Assembly: GCA_965279705.1 (NCBI GenBank)
Contig: OZ257257.1
Span: 620,001 to 684,000 of the forward strand
Origin: Stagnimonas sp965279705
Lineage (GTDB): Bacteria; Pseudomonadota; Gammaproteobacteria; Nevskiales; Nevskiaceae
DNA length: 64,000 nucleotides
Reading direction: 5' to 3'
The notes below the pieces were generated by a model. The model was not told the origin of the DNA. It ran no database searches and saw only the letters and a program-made list of their open reading frames with translations. Below are positions 32,343 through 41,277 of this stretch, piece after piece (positions within the stretch are counted from its first letter, which is position 1; each line of letters begins with the position of its first letter). A program made the position numbers and the translations under genes.

Positions 32343-33335
32343 TTATGTGGCTGCCGCTTCCAAAACCCCATGCGCCTGCTGATCCGCGTGATAGCTGCTG
32401 CGCACCATCGGCCCACTCGCGACGTGCGAGAAACCCATCGCCTCGCCAACCACGCGTAAGCGCTCGAACTCGTCGGGGTGTACGTAGCGGGCGACAGGCA
32501 GATGGTGCTTGCTGGGTTGCAGGTACTGGCCAAGGGTGAGCATGTCCACCTTGTGGGCGCGCAGGTCGCGCATGACTTGCTCGATCTCTGCAATCTCTTC
32601 GCCTAGGCCCAGCATCAGGCCGCTTTTGGTCGGTACGTTCGGGTGTAGGCCCTTGAAGCGTTCGAGCAGGTCTAGCGACCAGTTGTAGTCGCTGCCAGGG
32701 CGGGCCTGCTTGTAGAGGCGCGGCACGGTTTCGAGGTTGTGGTTGAACACATCTGGTGGCGTGTCCTTGAAGATCGCGAGCGCGGGGTCCATGCGGCCGC
32801 GGAAGTCCGGCACCAGCACTTCGATGGTGAGCTTGGGCGATGCGATGCGGCTCTCGCGAATGCAGGCAGCGAAGTGGGCGGCACCGCCATCGAGCAGATC
32901 ATCGCGATCGACGCTGGTGATGACCACGTATTTGAGGCCCATCTTGGCGATGGTGCTGGCGAGCTTTTTCGGCTCGTCCATGTCCAGCGGGTTCGGCCGG
33001 CCGTGGCCGACGTCGCAGAAGGGGCAGCGGCGGGTGCAGATGTCGCCCATCACCATGAAGGTGGCGGTGCCCTTGGTGAAGCACTCGCTCAAATTCGGGC
33101 AGTTGGCTTCTTCGCAGACGCTGTGCAGGTCGTTGGCGCGCAGGATGTCTTTAACGCGCTGCACTTCGGCCCCGTTGCCGAGCTTGGCGCGAATCCACGA
33201 GGGCTTGCGCAGGGCATCGGTGGTAGGTTCGATCTTGACCGGGATGCGCGCCATCTTCTCGGCGGCGCGTAGCTTCACGCCCTGGATGATGGGCGCGGGC
33301 TTGGCCGGGGCGGTGACGGTGGTGCTATTGCTCAT
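32343..33335 (-). CDS. lipA: Lipoyl synthase LipA
   Basis: A radical-SAM enzyme that inserts two sulfur atoms into protein-bound octanoyl groups to make lipoyl cofactors. Both iron-sulfur cluster motifs are complete: the auxiliary CEEANCPNLSEC (CX4CX5C) and the radical-SAM CTRRCPFCDV (CX3CX2C). Also seen are MGDICTRRC, VITSVDRDDL, GLMLGLGE and the C-terminal RSSYHADQQ. With ATG 33335 (start MSNSTTV) it has 330 residues, normal size. A longer frame to 33485 runs back into the 3' end of olsA and is unlikely. LipB is not adjacent. A promoter with its -10 only six bases from the ATG suggests a leaderless message. Confidence 0.97.
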   Translation of the reverse strand: MSNSTTVTAPAKPAPIIQGVKLRAAEKMARIPVKIEPTTDALRKPSWIRAKLGNGAEVQRVKDILRANDLHSVCEEANCPNLSECFTKGTATFMVMGDICTRRCPFCDVGHGRPNPLDMDEPKKLASTIAKMGLKYVVITSVDRDDLLDGGAAHFAACIRESRIASPKLTIEVLVPDFRGRMDPALAIFKDTPPDVFNHNLETVPRLYKQARPGSDYNWSLDLLERFKGLHPNVPTKSGLMLGLGEEIAEIEQVMRDLRAHKVDMLTLGQYLQPSKHHLPVARYVHPDEFERLRVVGEAMGFSHVASGPMVRSSYHADQQAHGVLEAAAT

Positions 33336-33341
33336 GCCGCC

Positions 33342-33370
33342 ATTATGGGCGCGCCGGGGCGGCTTCCCAA
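33342..33370 (-). promoter_or_regulatory. Candidate lipA promoter, possibly giving a leaderless mRNA
   Basis: On the minus strand TTGGGA (33365-33370) and CATAAT (33342-33347) are 17 bases apart. Only GGCGGC separates the -10 from the lipA ATG (33333-33335), so transcription would start at or next to the A of the start codon. No ribosome-binding site would then be transcribed. Confidence 0.5.
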
Positions 33371-33387
33371 GCCCTGCCGTCGTGAAA

Positions 33388-34278
33388 TCAGGCGGCCTTG
33401 GCGTGCTGCTCGTGTATCTCCAGCAACGCCGGCTTCTTGAACACGGTTTCGGGCGCCACCGCGCGGCGGATGGCTTCTTCGGCATCGCGCGCCATGGTCA
33501 TGCGGTCGCTGTAGTGCTCTGGCAGCAGCGGCGCGCAATAGAACAGTTCGGCCGTCAGCCCGGGTGATCTGAGCATGCGGGTAACGTGCGCCAGCAGCGT
33601 GTCGTCGCCGATGAAGGGCGCGATGTCCTCGCCTTGGCGCGTCAGGCCATAACGTAGCGCCACGGGCTGCACCGGTGCGTGGCAATCGAGTGCGGCCTGG
33701 AACAGGCGCGGATGAAACGGCAGCACGTTGTGGCCATTGGTGGTGGTGCCCTCGGGGAAGATCACCACGCTGCCGCCCGCCGCCAGGTGCGGCTTGAGTT
33801 TTTCGAGCAGCGGCTTGCTGCCTCCGGTGCCACGGCGGATGAAGAAGGTGCCGATGGCGCGGGCGATGAAGCCGATCATCGGCCAGTGCTGGATGTCGCT
33901 CTTGGCAACGAAGCGGCTGGTGAGGGCTGCGCCGACCAGCGGGATGTCGATCCACGACACATGGTTGCAGACGATCATCTGTCCGCCTTTCACGGGCTCG
34001 CCGTGGACAACGAACTGAATACCCATGATGCGCATGAGGCGACGCAGCCAGCGGCGCGACCAGTCATCGGCATCCACATTGCCGGTGAAGTCGAGATTGA
34101 TGATGGCGCAGAGCAGCAGCGCGAAGGCGAGGTGATTGATGACGCGCAACGCGCGCAGCAGAAAACGCAGGTTGGACACGATGACCAGGCGGCTCCCTGC
34201 CGCGAATTGAACGACCGGATTGCCTAATGCAAAACGGCGACCATCTCTGGCCGCCGTCTTAAGGTGCGCTTCGATCAT
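33388..34278 (-). CDS. olsA: 1-acyl-sn-glycerol-3-phosphate/lyso-ornithine lipid acyltransferase (OlsA-like)
   Basis: A 296-residue PlsC-family membrane acyltransferase. Family motifs: VCNHVSWIDIPLVG (HX4D catalytic), FFIRRGTGGSKPL, VVIFPEGTTTNGHNVLPFHP (substrate site) and PVALRYG. A membrane segment lies near residues 45-65 (VINHLAFALLLCAIINLDF). Its start codon overlaps the stop of an OlsB-type acyltransferase (TAATG), which points to the second step of ornithine lipid synthesis, O-acylation of lyso-ornithine lipid. PlsC-type enzymes can also acylate lysophosphatidate, so a double role is possible. The last ORF base lies 52 bases from lipA. Confidence 0.85.
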   Translation of the reverse strand: MIEAHLKTAARDGRRFALGNPVVQFAAGSRLVIVSNLRFLLRALRVINHLAFALLLCAIINLDFTGNVDADDWSRRWLRRLMRIMGIQFVVHGEPVKGGQMIVCNHVSWIDIPLVGAALTSRFVAKSDIQHWPMIGFIARAIGTFFIRRGTGGSKPLLEKLKPHLAAGGSVVIFPEGTTTNGHNVLPFHPRLFQAALDCHAPVQPVALRYGLTRQGEDIAPFIGDDTLLAHVTRMLRSPGLTAELFYCAPLLPEHYSDRMTMARDAEEAIRRAVAPETVFKKPALLEIHEQHAKAA

Positions 34279-35069
34279 TACGCGAGTGCGACATGCTGCT
34301 CGGCCACGGAGGGCGTGGCGCGACCGAGAAAATGGCGTGCATAACGCGGGTTCAAATCGCTGACGTTGAGCAGCATGAATACGTCGGCACAGTTGAAATC
34401 GCGATCCCAGTACGCCTCACCGCAAGCCTTGGCGCCGAGGCTTACGTAGGCCTTGAGCAAGGGCGGCATGCGCACGCTGCCTTCGAGCTTTTTATCGGCT
34501 TGCGGCAGGCCGTAGTAAGGACGTACTCGCTGGCTGGGGCTGCTCATGCTCTTGGCGCGAATGGTGTCGAGAATGGCGTGTGCGGTGGCACCGCCATCCT
34601 CAAGGCCGATCGAAGCGCAACCAAACATGTAGTCGTAGCCCGAGCGGGTGATGTATTCGGCAATGCCCTGCCACAGCGTGGCGATGACGGCACCGCTGCG
34701 GTGTTCGGCAGCGACACAGGTGCGGCCGATTTCCATCACGCGTCCCGGCAGCGACTCGATCATCTCAAGGTCGAACTCGCTGGCGGAGTAGAAGCCGCCT
34801 GTGGCTTCGGCGGCTTCTTCGGTGAGGATGCGCGTGCAGGCAATCACTTCGCCGGTGGCGTTGTCGATCACCATCAGGTGCTGGCAGTGCGCGTCGTACT
34901 GGTCGGTGTCGAGGCCTTCATGGCCGCCGTCGATCTGCGCGCCCAGTTCGCCCGCGAAAATGCGATAGCGCAGCTTCTGCGTGGCGACGATTTCGGCGTC
35001 GGTGGTGGCAAAGCGCACGGTGAAACGCGGCGCTTGGGCAAGCAGCGTGACGGGAATCATTTCAGTCAT
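34278..35069 (-). CDS. olsB: L-ornithine N-alpha-acyltransferase (OlsB)
   Basis: A 263-residue GNAT-like acyltransferase that transfers a 3-hydroxyacyl chain from ACP to ornithine, giving lyso-ornithine lipid. The pattern fits OlsB: FATTDAEIVATQKLRYRIFA, DQYDAHCQHLMVID, CTRILTEEAA, FDLEMIESLPGRVMEIGRTC, LWQGIAEYITRSGYDYMFGC, then LKAYVSLGAKACGEAYWDRD and FNCADVFMLLNVSDLN. It is directly coupled to olsA. Ornithine lipids are phosphate-free membrane lipids often made under phosphate limitation. The spacer upstream carries a ribosome-binding site (GAGAGGA) and an 8-base inverted repeat (CAGCGTCC/GGACGCTG) but no proper Pho box. Confidence 0.88.
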   Translation of the reverse strand: MTEMIPVTLLAQAPRFTVRFATTDAEIVATQKLRYRIFAGELGAQIDGGHEGLDTDQYDAHCQHLMVIDNATGEVIACTRILTEEAAEATGGFYSASEFDLEMIESLPGRVMEIGRTCVAAEHRSGAVIATLWQGIAEYITRSGYDYMFGCASIGLEDGGATAHAILDTIRAKSMSSPSQRVRPYYGLPQADKKLEGSVRMPPLLKAYVSLGAKACGEAYWDRDFNCADVFMLLNVSDLNPRYARHFLGRATPSVAEQHVALA

Positions 35070-35195
35070 GGCAGCGTCCTCTCAAGGAGTCCCTTCATGG
35101 GACGCTGTGCACGTTAGGCCTAGCCCGTTGCTCTGCTTTTACCGTGACGTTAAATATTCGTGACAGCCGCAAAGCCTTGCAGATGCTTTATTTCG

Positions 35196-37625
35196 TTAAT
35201 GCCGCCACAGTTTTTCGTGCGCGGCGATCAGCGCGTTACGGTTGCTGAGCAGGCGATTGCGGGTGGGGGCCTCGATGGCATCGAGCCGGTTCAGCGTCAC
35301 TGCCTGCATCGTCTCCTTGCTCATGCTACCGGTGCGGTTGGTGGGGGCCAAGGCGTGGATCAGCGCTTGCGTGAGCGGCGAGCGCAGCGCGCGGGCAAAC
35401 CCCTTGCTGTAGTCCGGCGATTCGCGCATCAGCACATTGAGCCGGCGCAGCTCTGGCGGCGGTGCGCTTTCTTCGGGGATGAGAAACAGCGGCGCACGGC
35501 GCGCGGCGCGGCCCCAGCGGGCGCGGCTGGAAAACACGGAGAGTGGGATAGAGATGAGTAGCGAGCCGGCAACGGGGATCAGCCAGAAGATCAGTTTGGG
35601 GTTGAGCTGATAGATGAAATACAGCCATGCGCCGCCTAGCAAAGTGCCCATGCCATGTCGCACCAGCGCCTCGCTCCACGGGGTGGCGGCGTCTTCGCGC
35701 GGCGGCGATTTCCACTGGATGGCGATACCGAGCAGTGCACTCACCACGAAGCGGGTATGGAACAGCATGCGCACAGGCGCGAGCAGTGCCGAGAACAGCA
35801 TCTCGAACAACAGGCTGACGATGAGTGCGGCCCCGCCGCCAAACGCGCGGCGCTCCGATTTTTTGAAAAGGATCAGCAGTGTCGCGAGAATCTTGGGCAA
35901 AAACAGCAAGCCCGCCGTGATGGCAAACAGGCGCATGGCCCACTCGGGATGCCACTCGGGCCACTGCGGAAACAGCTGATGCGACTCGGTGAAATACACC
36001 GGCTCGACGTTGGCGTTGACGTAGAGCAATGTCGTGGAGAGGGCGAGAAACAGGAACCACAGCGGTGCCGAGAGATAGGCCATCACGCCGGTCATGAACA
36101 CCGCGCGGTGCGCCGGGTGCAGGCCGCGGGTGAAGAACAGACGAAAGTTCTGCAAATTGCCCTGACACCAGCGCCGATCGCGCTTCAGCTCATCGAGCAG
36201 GTTGGGCGGCATTTCTTCATAGCTGCCGGGCAGGTCGTAGGCGATCCACACACTCCAGCCGGCCCGGCGCATGAGGGCAGCTTCAACGAAGTCGTGACTG
36301 AGAATCTCGCCCGACATCGCGCCCTTGCCGGGCAGGCGGCCGAGGGCACAGTGCTTCATAAAAGGGGCGACGCGGATGATGGCGTTGTGGCCCCAGTAGT
36401 GGCTTTCGCCCAGCTGCCAGTAGTGAAGGCCGGCGGTAAATAGTGGGCCATAGACGCGCGTCGCAAATTGCTGGATACGGGCATAAAGCGTGTCGCGGCC
36501 CGAGGCACGCGGGGCTGACTGAATGATGCCTGCGTTGGGTCGCGCTTCCATCAGTTGCACCAGGCGCTTCAGGCAGTCGCCGGACATGATGCTGTCGGCA
36601 TCCATCACGACCATCGTCTTGTAGCGGCTGCCCCAGCGACGGCACCAGTCGGCGACGTTACCGCTCTTGCGCTTGATGCGATGGGTGCGGCGACGATAGA
36701 ACACGCGGCCGTAGCCGCCGATGGCGACACAGAGATCGCGCCAAGCCTCGACCTCGGCCACGCGCGTGTCCGGGTCGCTGGTATCGCTCAGGATGAAGTA
36801 GTCGAATGTTGCTGCCGCATCGGTGGCGTCGACGGATTCGATCGTCGCGCGCAGGCCTGCGAACACGCGGGCGACATCCTCGTTGCAGATGGGCAGCAAA
36901 ATCGCGCAGCGCGCGTCGGCGGGTATGGCATGGTCGGCACCGACCGTCGCAGTGATCGACTGCTTGTCGTCGCCACGCAACAGCACCCAGAAGCCCATTA
37001 GTGCGGTCCAGAACCCGAGACCGACCCACATGAACAGCACGAGATAGAGCGCGAGGATGGCGCCCACCAACCAATGCTCGATGGCGAGTGTGCCCTTGTA
37101 GGGCAGGATCGCCTGCATGTAATACGTTGCACCCAAAGCCTGCGCGACCGTGAGCACACCCAGCACGATGCGGCGGTTGCGTGCCGCAACGCGCCAACGG
37201 CTGCGGGGTGGTGCAGGCGTGTCGGCTTGCGGCGCGCGCGTCGCCAAACCGCGCTTGCCTACCCAGCGTGCGCGCAAACTGCGAAAGGCGCGGCGAATGG
37301 GGTTATCCGACCACGGCGTGGGCGACATGCTGGCGCGCGCCAGCGGCGGCGTGGCAATGAGACGAACCGCGCCATGGACATCGTGACCGATCAAATTGGG
37401 CGGCGCGGTATCGCCGAGGGCCAATCGCAAGCGTGCTTCCTCTGAGCACTGGGCACCACGCGCTTCGGCGGTCGCGCAATCACCTAGAGTGGCATGCAGC
37501 ACAGTCCATACGTCGTCAGCGGGCGCTGCGGTCAGCTGTGCAGCCAAAGACTGACGCTGCGCGGTGGGCAGCGACAACGCATCCAGATACGCGAATGCGG
37601 TGGCGTGAGGATCGGCCTGCGCCAT
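35196..37625 (-). CDS. opgH: Osmoregulated periplasmic glucan glucosyltransferase OpgH (MdoH)
   Basis: An 809-residue inner-membrane family-2 glycosyltransferase that polymerises the beta-1,2 glucan backbone from UDP-glucose and exports it. Eight or so membrane segments flank a large cytoplasmic catalytic domain. The domain contains the acidic motifs FDYFILSDTSDPDT and MVVMDADSIMSGD, and the processivity motif DRRWCQGNLQNF. NVADWCRRWG and GHNAIIRVAPFMKHCAL are further OpgH-specific stretches. It follows opgG by nine bases, the usual order. In E. coli OpgH also slows FtsZ assembly when UDP-glucose is high; whether this N-terminus does so cannot be read here. Confidence 0.96.
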   Translation of the reverse strand: MAQADPHATAFAYLDALSLPTAQRQSLAAQLTAAPADDVWTVLHATLGDCATAEARGAQCSEEARLRLALGDTAPPNLIGHDVHGAVRLIATPPLARASMSPTPWSDNPIRRAFRSLRARWVGKRGLATRAPQADTPAPPRSRWRVAARNRRIVLGVLTVAQALGATYYMQAILPYKGTLAIEHWLVGAILALYLVLFMWVGLGFWTALMGFWVLLRGDDKQSITATVGADHAIPADARCAILLPICNEDVARVFAGLRATIESVDATDAAATFDYFILSDTSDPDTRVAEVEAWRDLCVAIGGYGRVFYRRRTHRIKRKSGNVADWCRRWGSRYKTMVVMDADSIMSGDCLKRLVQLMEARPNAGIIQSAPRASGRDTLYARIQQFATRVYGPLFTAGLHYWQLGESHYWGHNAIIRVAPFMKHCALGRLPGKGAMSGEILSHDFVEAALMRRAGWSVWIAYDLPGSYEEMPPNLLDELKRDRRWCQGNLQNFRLFFTRGLHPAHRAVFMTGVMAYLSAPLWFLFLALSTTLLYVNANVEPVYFTESHQLFPQWPEWHPEWAMRLFAITAGLLFLPKILATLLILFKKSERRAFGGGAALIVSLLFEMLFSALLAPVRMLFHTRFVVSALLGIAIQWKSPPREDAATPWSEALVRHGMGTLLGGAWLYFIYQLNPKLIFWLIPVAGSLLISIPLSVFSSRARWGRAARRAPLFLIPEESAPPPELRRLNVLMRESPDYSKGFARALRSPLTQALIHALAPTNRTGSMSKETMQAVTLNRLDAIEAPTRNRLLSNRNALIAAHEKLWRH

Positions 37626-37634
37626 CGTTTTTGA

Positions 37635-39293
37635 TTAGTTGGGTGGGTAGAGATAGCTCCAGGTCTCGGAGACCTGAGCGCTGCCGCGTTTCAGATAGGC
37701 ACGCATTTCGATGGGCTTGTCGTTGTCCTTGCGGCGAAACCGGAAACTCATGCGCCAGCCGCCCGTCATCTCGTTGCGAAAAGTTTGTTTCTCGATGATT
37801 TCGGCGTTGTCATCCATCCAGACACTGCCGGTCACAGGCTCGCTGGCAGCTGGTTTTACAAGCTTGGCTTTCGATGCCTTGCCTTTGGCAGCAGCCGTAT
37901 TGTCTTTGACGGCCGGCGGATCTTCAAAGTCGACGATGAGGCGCTGGGTGTCATCGGGTGTGCGCAGGTAGCCATGCCCCTTGCGGGTTTGCAGCACGCT
38001 GGCGAGCGGGTGCGGAGCTTCATCCTTCAGCCAAGACAGTCGATAGGCAAAATTGAGAGCCTGGCCCGGCGCGGGCGGTGCATTTGGCACCCAGAAGGCA
38101 ACGATGTTGTCATTGGTTTCGTCTGGGGTGGGGATCAGCACGAGCTCAACACGACCGGCACCCCAGTCTCCCTTCGGTTCAATCCAGGCACTCGGACGAT
38201 CGTGATAGTGCGCTTCGAGATCCTCGTAATGCGCAAAATCACGACGACGCTGCATCAGACCGAAGCCTTTGGGATTGATGAGGCCAAAACTGGTCGTGAC
38301 GAGCCGACGCGGGTTGACCAGCGGGCGCCAAATCCACTCACCCGTCGAACTGGCAACGAGCAAGCCGTCTGAATCATGCACTTCGGGCCGGTAGTCTTCT
38401 TCGAATCGACTCTGGTTGCTGCCGTGCATGAACATGCTGGTCAGTGGTGCAAGGCCCAGCTTGGCCACGCCTTCACGCAGAAAGACGCGCGATTGCACGT
38501 CCATCGTCGTCTGCTTGCCCGGTTTCATGACGAATTTGTAGGCGCCCGTCACACGTCGTGAATCGAGCAGGGCGTAAATGGTGATGGAAGTGCTTTTGGC
38601 AGCCGGTGTTTCGATCCAGAACTCCGTGAAGCTCGGAAACTCTTCACCGGAGTAAACCGCCGTGTCGACAGCAAGCCCACGCGCCGAGAGGCCATAACGC
38701 TGACCTTCACCAAGCGCGCGGAAGTAGCTCGCGCCCTGAAACACCAGCAGCTCATCCTTGTACTTGGTCGAGTTCAGCAGGTAATGCACGCGAAAACCGG
38801 CGTAGCCGATGTCCTTCAGCTTGCTGCGGTCGAGCTTGTTCTTGCCGTAGTCGAAGAAGTCCGCATTGAAATCGAGCGGACCCGCTTTGCCATTGGTCAC
38901 CAAGTTGATCTTGACGGGTGCGTTGTAATAGAGGCCAGGATGGAAAAGTTGCAGCTCGAACGGCAGGTTCTGCTTGCGCCAGATGGACTGCGCCGGCTTG
39001 AAGCGGATGTCCCGATACTGGTCGTAATCGAGATCCTTGAGTTCTTTGGGGAGGTCGTTGCTGGGGGCGTTATAGCCTTGCTGCGCGAGTTTCTGCGCAC
39101 GGCTTGCTACGTCCTCGAAGCCGAACGCGGCGTGCGCGGCAATCGGCAATGCACCGAAGATCGACAGTGCGCAGATACAAAGCAGCCGAAATGCTGCCAA
39201 TGAGAGATTCGTATTCGACTGCCCAGCAGGCGGTCGCGGTTCGTGGCTACCAACCTGATTGCAGCGGGCGACACGATCGAAAGAAATCTTCAT
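37635..39293 (-). CDS. opgG: Periplasmic glucan biosynthesis protein OpgG (MdoG)
   Basis: OpgG acts in the periplasm on nascent beta-1,2 glucans with OpgH. The 552-residue protein starts (ATG 39293) with a basic region and a late signal peptide (FRLLCICALSIFGALPIAAH, cleavage after AHA). It contains family stretches FGFEDVASRAQKLAQQGY, LKDLDYDQYRDIRFKPAQ, FELQLFHPGLYY, WIETPAAKSTSITIYALLDS, MQRRRDFAHYEDLEAHYHD and PSAWIEPKGDWGAGRVELV. Alternative upstream starts at 39302 and 39311 overlap the end of rnt. It lies directly after rnt on the same strand, so it may share that transcript. Confidence 0.95.
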   Translation of the reverse strand: MKISFDRVARCNQVGSHEPRPPAGQSNTNLSLAAFRLLCICALSIFGALPIAAHAAFGFEDVASRAQKLAQQGYNAPSNDLPKELKDLDYDQYRDIRFKPAQSIWRKQNLPFELQLFHPGLYYNAPVKINLVTNGKAGPLDFNADFFDYGKNKLDRSKLKDIGYAGFRVHYLLNSTKYKDELLVFQGASYFRALGEGQRYGLSARGLAVDTAVYSGEEFPSFTEFWIETPAAKSTSITIYALLDSRRVTGAYKFVMKPGKQTTMDVQSRVFLREGVAKLGLAPLTSMFMHGSNQSRFEEDYRPEVHDSDGLLVASSTGEWIWRPLVNPRRLVTTSFGLINPKGFGLMQRRRDFAHYEDLEAHYHDRPSAWIEPKGDWGAGRVELVLIPTPDETNDNIVAFWVPNAPPAPGQALNFAYRLSWLKDEAPHPLASVLQTRKGHGYLRTPDDTQRLIVDFEDPPAVKDNTAAAKGKASKAKLVKPAASEPVTGSVWMDDNAEIIEKQTFRNEMTGGWRMSFRFRRKDNDKPIEMRAYLKRGSAQVSETWSYLYPPN

Positions 39294-39294
39294 A

Positions 39295-39999
39295 TCAAGC
39301 ATCAGCAGCATCGGTTAACTCATCCAACAGGGGCGTCTTGAAGCTCGCATGAACATCATGCAGACGATTGAGCAGCAGACAGAAAAGATCGGCAGTTTTT
39401 TCGGCATCGTAAATAGCTGAATGGGCCTCACTGGAGCTGTAGCCCAGGCCGGCGGCCATCAGTGCTTTGGCAAGCACGGTTTGGCCCAGTACGGCACCGC
39501 CCAGCGTGGCGGTGTCAAAAACGGAAAAGTGATGAAAGGGATTGCGCTTGGTCTGGGTGCGATCTACCGCGGCATTGATGAATCCGAGATCGAAATGGGC
39601 GTTGTGCCCGACCAGAATCGCCCGGGTGCAGGCGTTTTCGGATACTGCATTGCGAATCGGGCGAAACAGTTTGTCGAGTGCGTCCTTTTCCGGCACGGCC
39701 ATGCGCAAAGGATTGTCGACCTTGATGCCGTTGACTTCCATCGAGGCTTTTTCGAGATTGGCACCTGGAAAGGGCTGCACCTGTGCAAATACCGTTTCGC
39801 GACGAATAAATGTGCCATGTTCGTTGATGCCGATAATCACGGCTGCGACTTCCAGCAGCGCATCGCGATCCTTGTTGAAGCCGCCGGTTTCAACATCCAC
39901 AACAACAGGCAAAAAACCGCGAAAGCGATGGCCTATTTTGGGGCGGCCTGAAGCAGTAACGGCAGTGGCGAGCGGATTGGGAGGCAAAGCGTCGTTCAT
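39295..39999 (-). CDS. rnt: Ribonuclease T
   Basis: RNase T is a 3'-5' exonuclease of the DEDD family that trims tRNA, 5S and 23S rRNA 3' ends; it is largely confined to gammaproteobacteria, which is useful for placing this genome. In the 234-residue product the motifs are VVVDVETGGFN (Asp35, Glu37), VGHNAHFDLGF, and EAHSAIYDAEKTADLF. FAQVQPFPGANLEKASMEVN matches the RNase T insertion after ExoI. The gene diverges from argG, with 60 bases between the two starts. Confidence 0.95.
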   Translation of the reverse strand: MNDALPPNPLATAVTASGRPKIGHRFRGFLPVVVDVETGGFNKDRDALLEVAAVIIGINEHGTFIRRETVFAQVQPFPGANLEKASMEVNGIKVDNPLRMAVPEKDALDKLFRPIRNAVSENACTRAILVGHNAHFDLGFINAAVDRTQTKRNPFHHFSVFDTATLGGAVLGQTVLAKALMAAGLGYSSSEAHSAIYDAEKTADLFCLLLNRLHDVHASFKTPLLDELTDAADA

Positions 40000-40004
40000 C
40001 CGCT

Positions 40005-40033
40005 GATTGTCTCACGCACGCGCCGCCTATAAT
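40005..40033 (+). promoter_or_regulatory. Candidate argG promoter
   Basis: A perfect -10 TATAAT (40028-40033) stands 26 bases before the argG ATG. The best -35 is GATTGT (40005-40010) at 17-base spacing; TTGTCT (40007-40012) is closer to consensus but with only 15 bases. It lies in the 60-base space between the divergent rnt and argG. Confidence 0.55.
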
Positions 40034-40059
40034 CACGGTGCCCTTCGGAAACGCATGTC

Positions 40060-41277
40060 ATGCCACAGAAAATCAAGAAAGTCGCACTCGCCTACTCAGG
40101 CGGCCTCGACACCTCCGTCATCCTCAAATGGTTGCAGGACACCTACAACTGCGAGGTCGTCACCTTTACCGCCGACATCGGCCAGGGCGAAGAGCTGGAT
40201 CATGTTCGCCCCAAGGCAAAGGCGCTGGGGGTGAAAGAGATTTTCATCGACGATCTGCGCGAAGAGTTCGTGCGCGATTTCGTGTTCCCGATGTTTCGCG
40301 CCAACGCCATCTATGAGGGCGAATACCTGCTGGGCACGTCCATCGCACGGCCACTGATTGCCAAGCGTCTGATGGAAATTGCCGAGAAAACCGGCTGCGA
40401 TGCGATCTCGCACGGTGCGACCGGCAAGGGCAATGATCAGGTGCGCTTCGAGTTGGGTGCGTATCACTTCAACCCCAACATCAAGGTCATCGCCCCTTGG
40501 CGCGAGTGGGATCTGACCTCGCGGGAAACATTGCTGGCCTATGCGGCCAAGCACAAGATTCCGATCACCAAGAAGAAGGGCGGCGGCTCGCCCTATTCGA
40601 TGGATGCCAACGCCCTGCATATCTCCTATGAAGGCGGCGGCCTGGAAGACCCGTGGTGGTGCCCGGATGACTCGATCTGGCGCTGGACGAAAAACCCGGA
40701 AGACGCGCCAGATGCGTCTGAAATCGTGACGATCAAGTTTGCCCAAGGTGATGCCGTGGCGATCAACGGCAAAAAGCTGTCGCCCTACAAGCTATTGGCC
40801 AAGCTCAATGAGTTGGGCGGGAAGCATGGCATTGGCCGGCTCGACATGGTGGAGAACCGTTACGTCGGCATGAAATCACGCGGCTGCTACGAAACGCCGG
40901 GTGGCACCATTTTGCTGAAGGCCCATCGCGCCATCGAGTCGCTCTGCCTAGACCGCGAACAGGCGCATCTCAAGGACGAGATGATGCCGCGCTACGCCAA
41001 GCTCATTTATAACGGCTATTGGTTCAGCCCCGAGCGTCGTGCCATGCAGGCCCTGATCGACGATACCCAAGACAAGGTGAATGGCGATGTCAGGCTCAAG
41101 CTGTACAAGGGCAGCGTCTATAACGCGGGCCGTCGTTCGGCAGACTCTTTGTTCGATGCGAGAGTGGCTACTTTTGAAGATGACAAAGGCGCGTACAACC
41201 AGAAGGATGCGGAAGGCTTCATCCGCTTGAATGCGCTGCGTCTGCGTACGGCTGCCAAGCGCGATCGCAAGTCATGA
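40060..41277 (+). CDS. argG: Argininosuccinate synthase ArgG
   Basis: ArgG joins citrulline and aspartate with ATP to form argininosuccinate, the penultimate step to arginine. The 405-residue protein opens with the N-type ATP pyrophosphatase loop AYSGGLDTS (residues 11-19). It then shows TADIGQGEE, HGATGKGNDQVRFEL, IAPWREWDL, GRLDMVENRYVGMKSRGCYE and the C-terminal RRSADSLFDARVATFEDD. This is the shorter, common bacterial form, not the longer E. coli type. Its stop overlaps the start of a YjbF-like lipoprotein (ATGA), so the exopolysaccharide module may be partly co-expressed with arginine synthesis. Confidence 0.97.
   Translation: MPQKIKKVALAYSGGLDTSVILKWLQDTYNCEVVTFTADIGQGEELDHVRPKAKALGVKEIFIDDLREEFVRDFVFPMFRANAIYEGEYLLGTSIARPLIAKRLMEIAEKTGCDAISHGATGKGNDQVRFELGAYHFNPNIKVIAPWREWDLTSRETLLAYAAKHKIPITKKKGGGSPYSMDANALHISYEGGGLEDPWWCPDDSIWRWTKNPEDAPDASEIVTIKFAQGDAVAINGKKLSPYKLLAKLNELGGKHGIGRLDMVENRYVGMKSRGCYETPGGTILLKAHRAIESLCLDREQAHLKDEMMPRYAKLIYNGYWFSPERRAMQALIDDTQDKVNGDVRLKLYKGSVYNAGRRSADSLFDARVATFEDDKGAYNQKDAEGFIRLNALRLRTAAKRDRKS

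Noticed and set aside
33336..33485. Extended LipA start at 33485
   Set aside because: The extra 50 residues are Arg/Pro/Ser-rich, overlap the 3' end of olsA, and precede the likely promoter.
35143..35166. Possible Pho box upstream of olsB
   Set aside because: A CTGTCAC half site (minus strand, 35160-35166) and a second GTCAC exist, but their starts are not 11 bases apart as two Pho-box repeats should be. The idea fits ornithine lipid biology but not the sequence.
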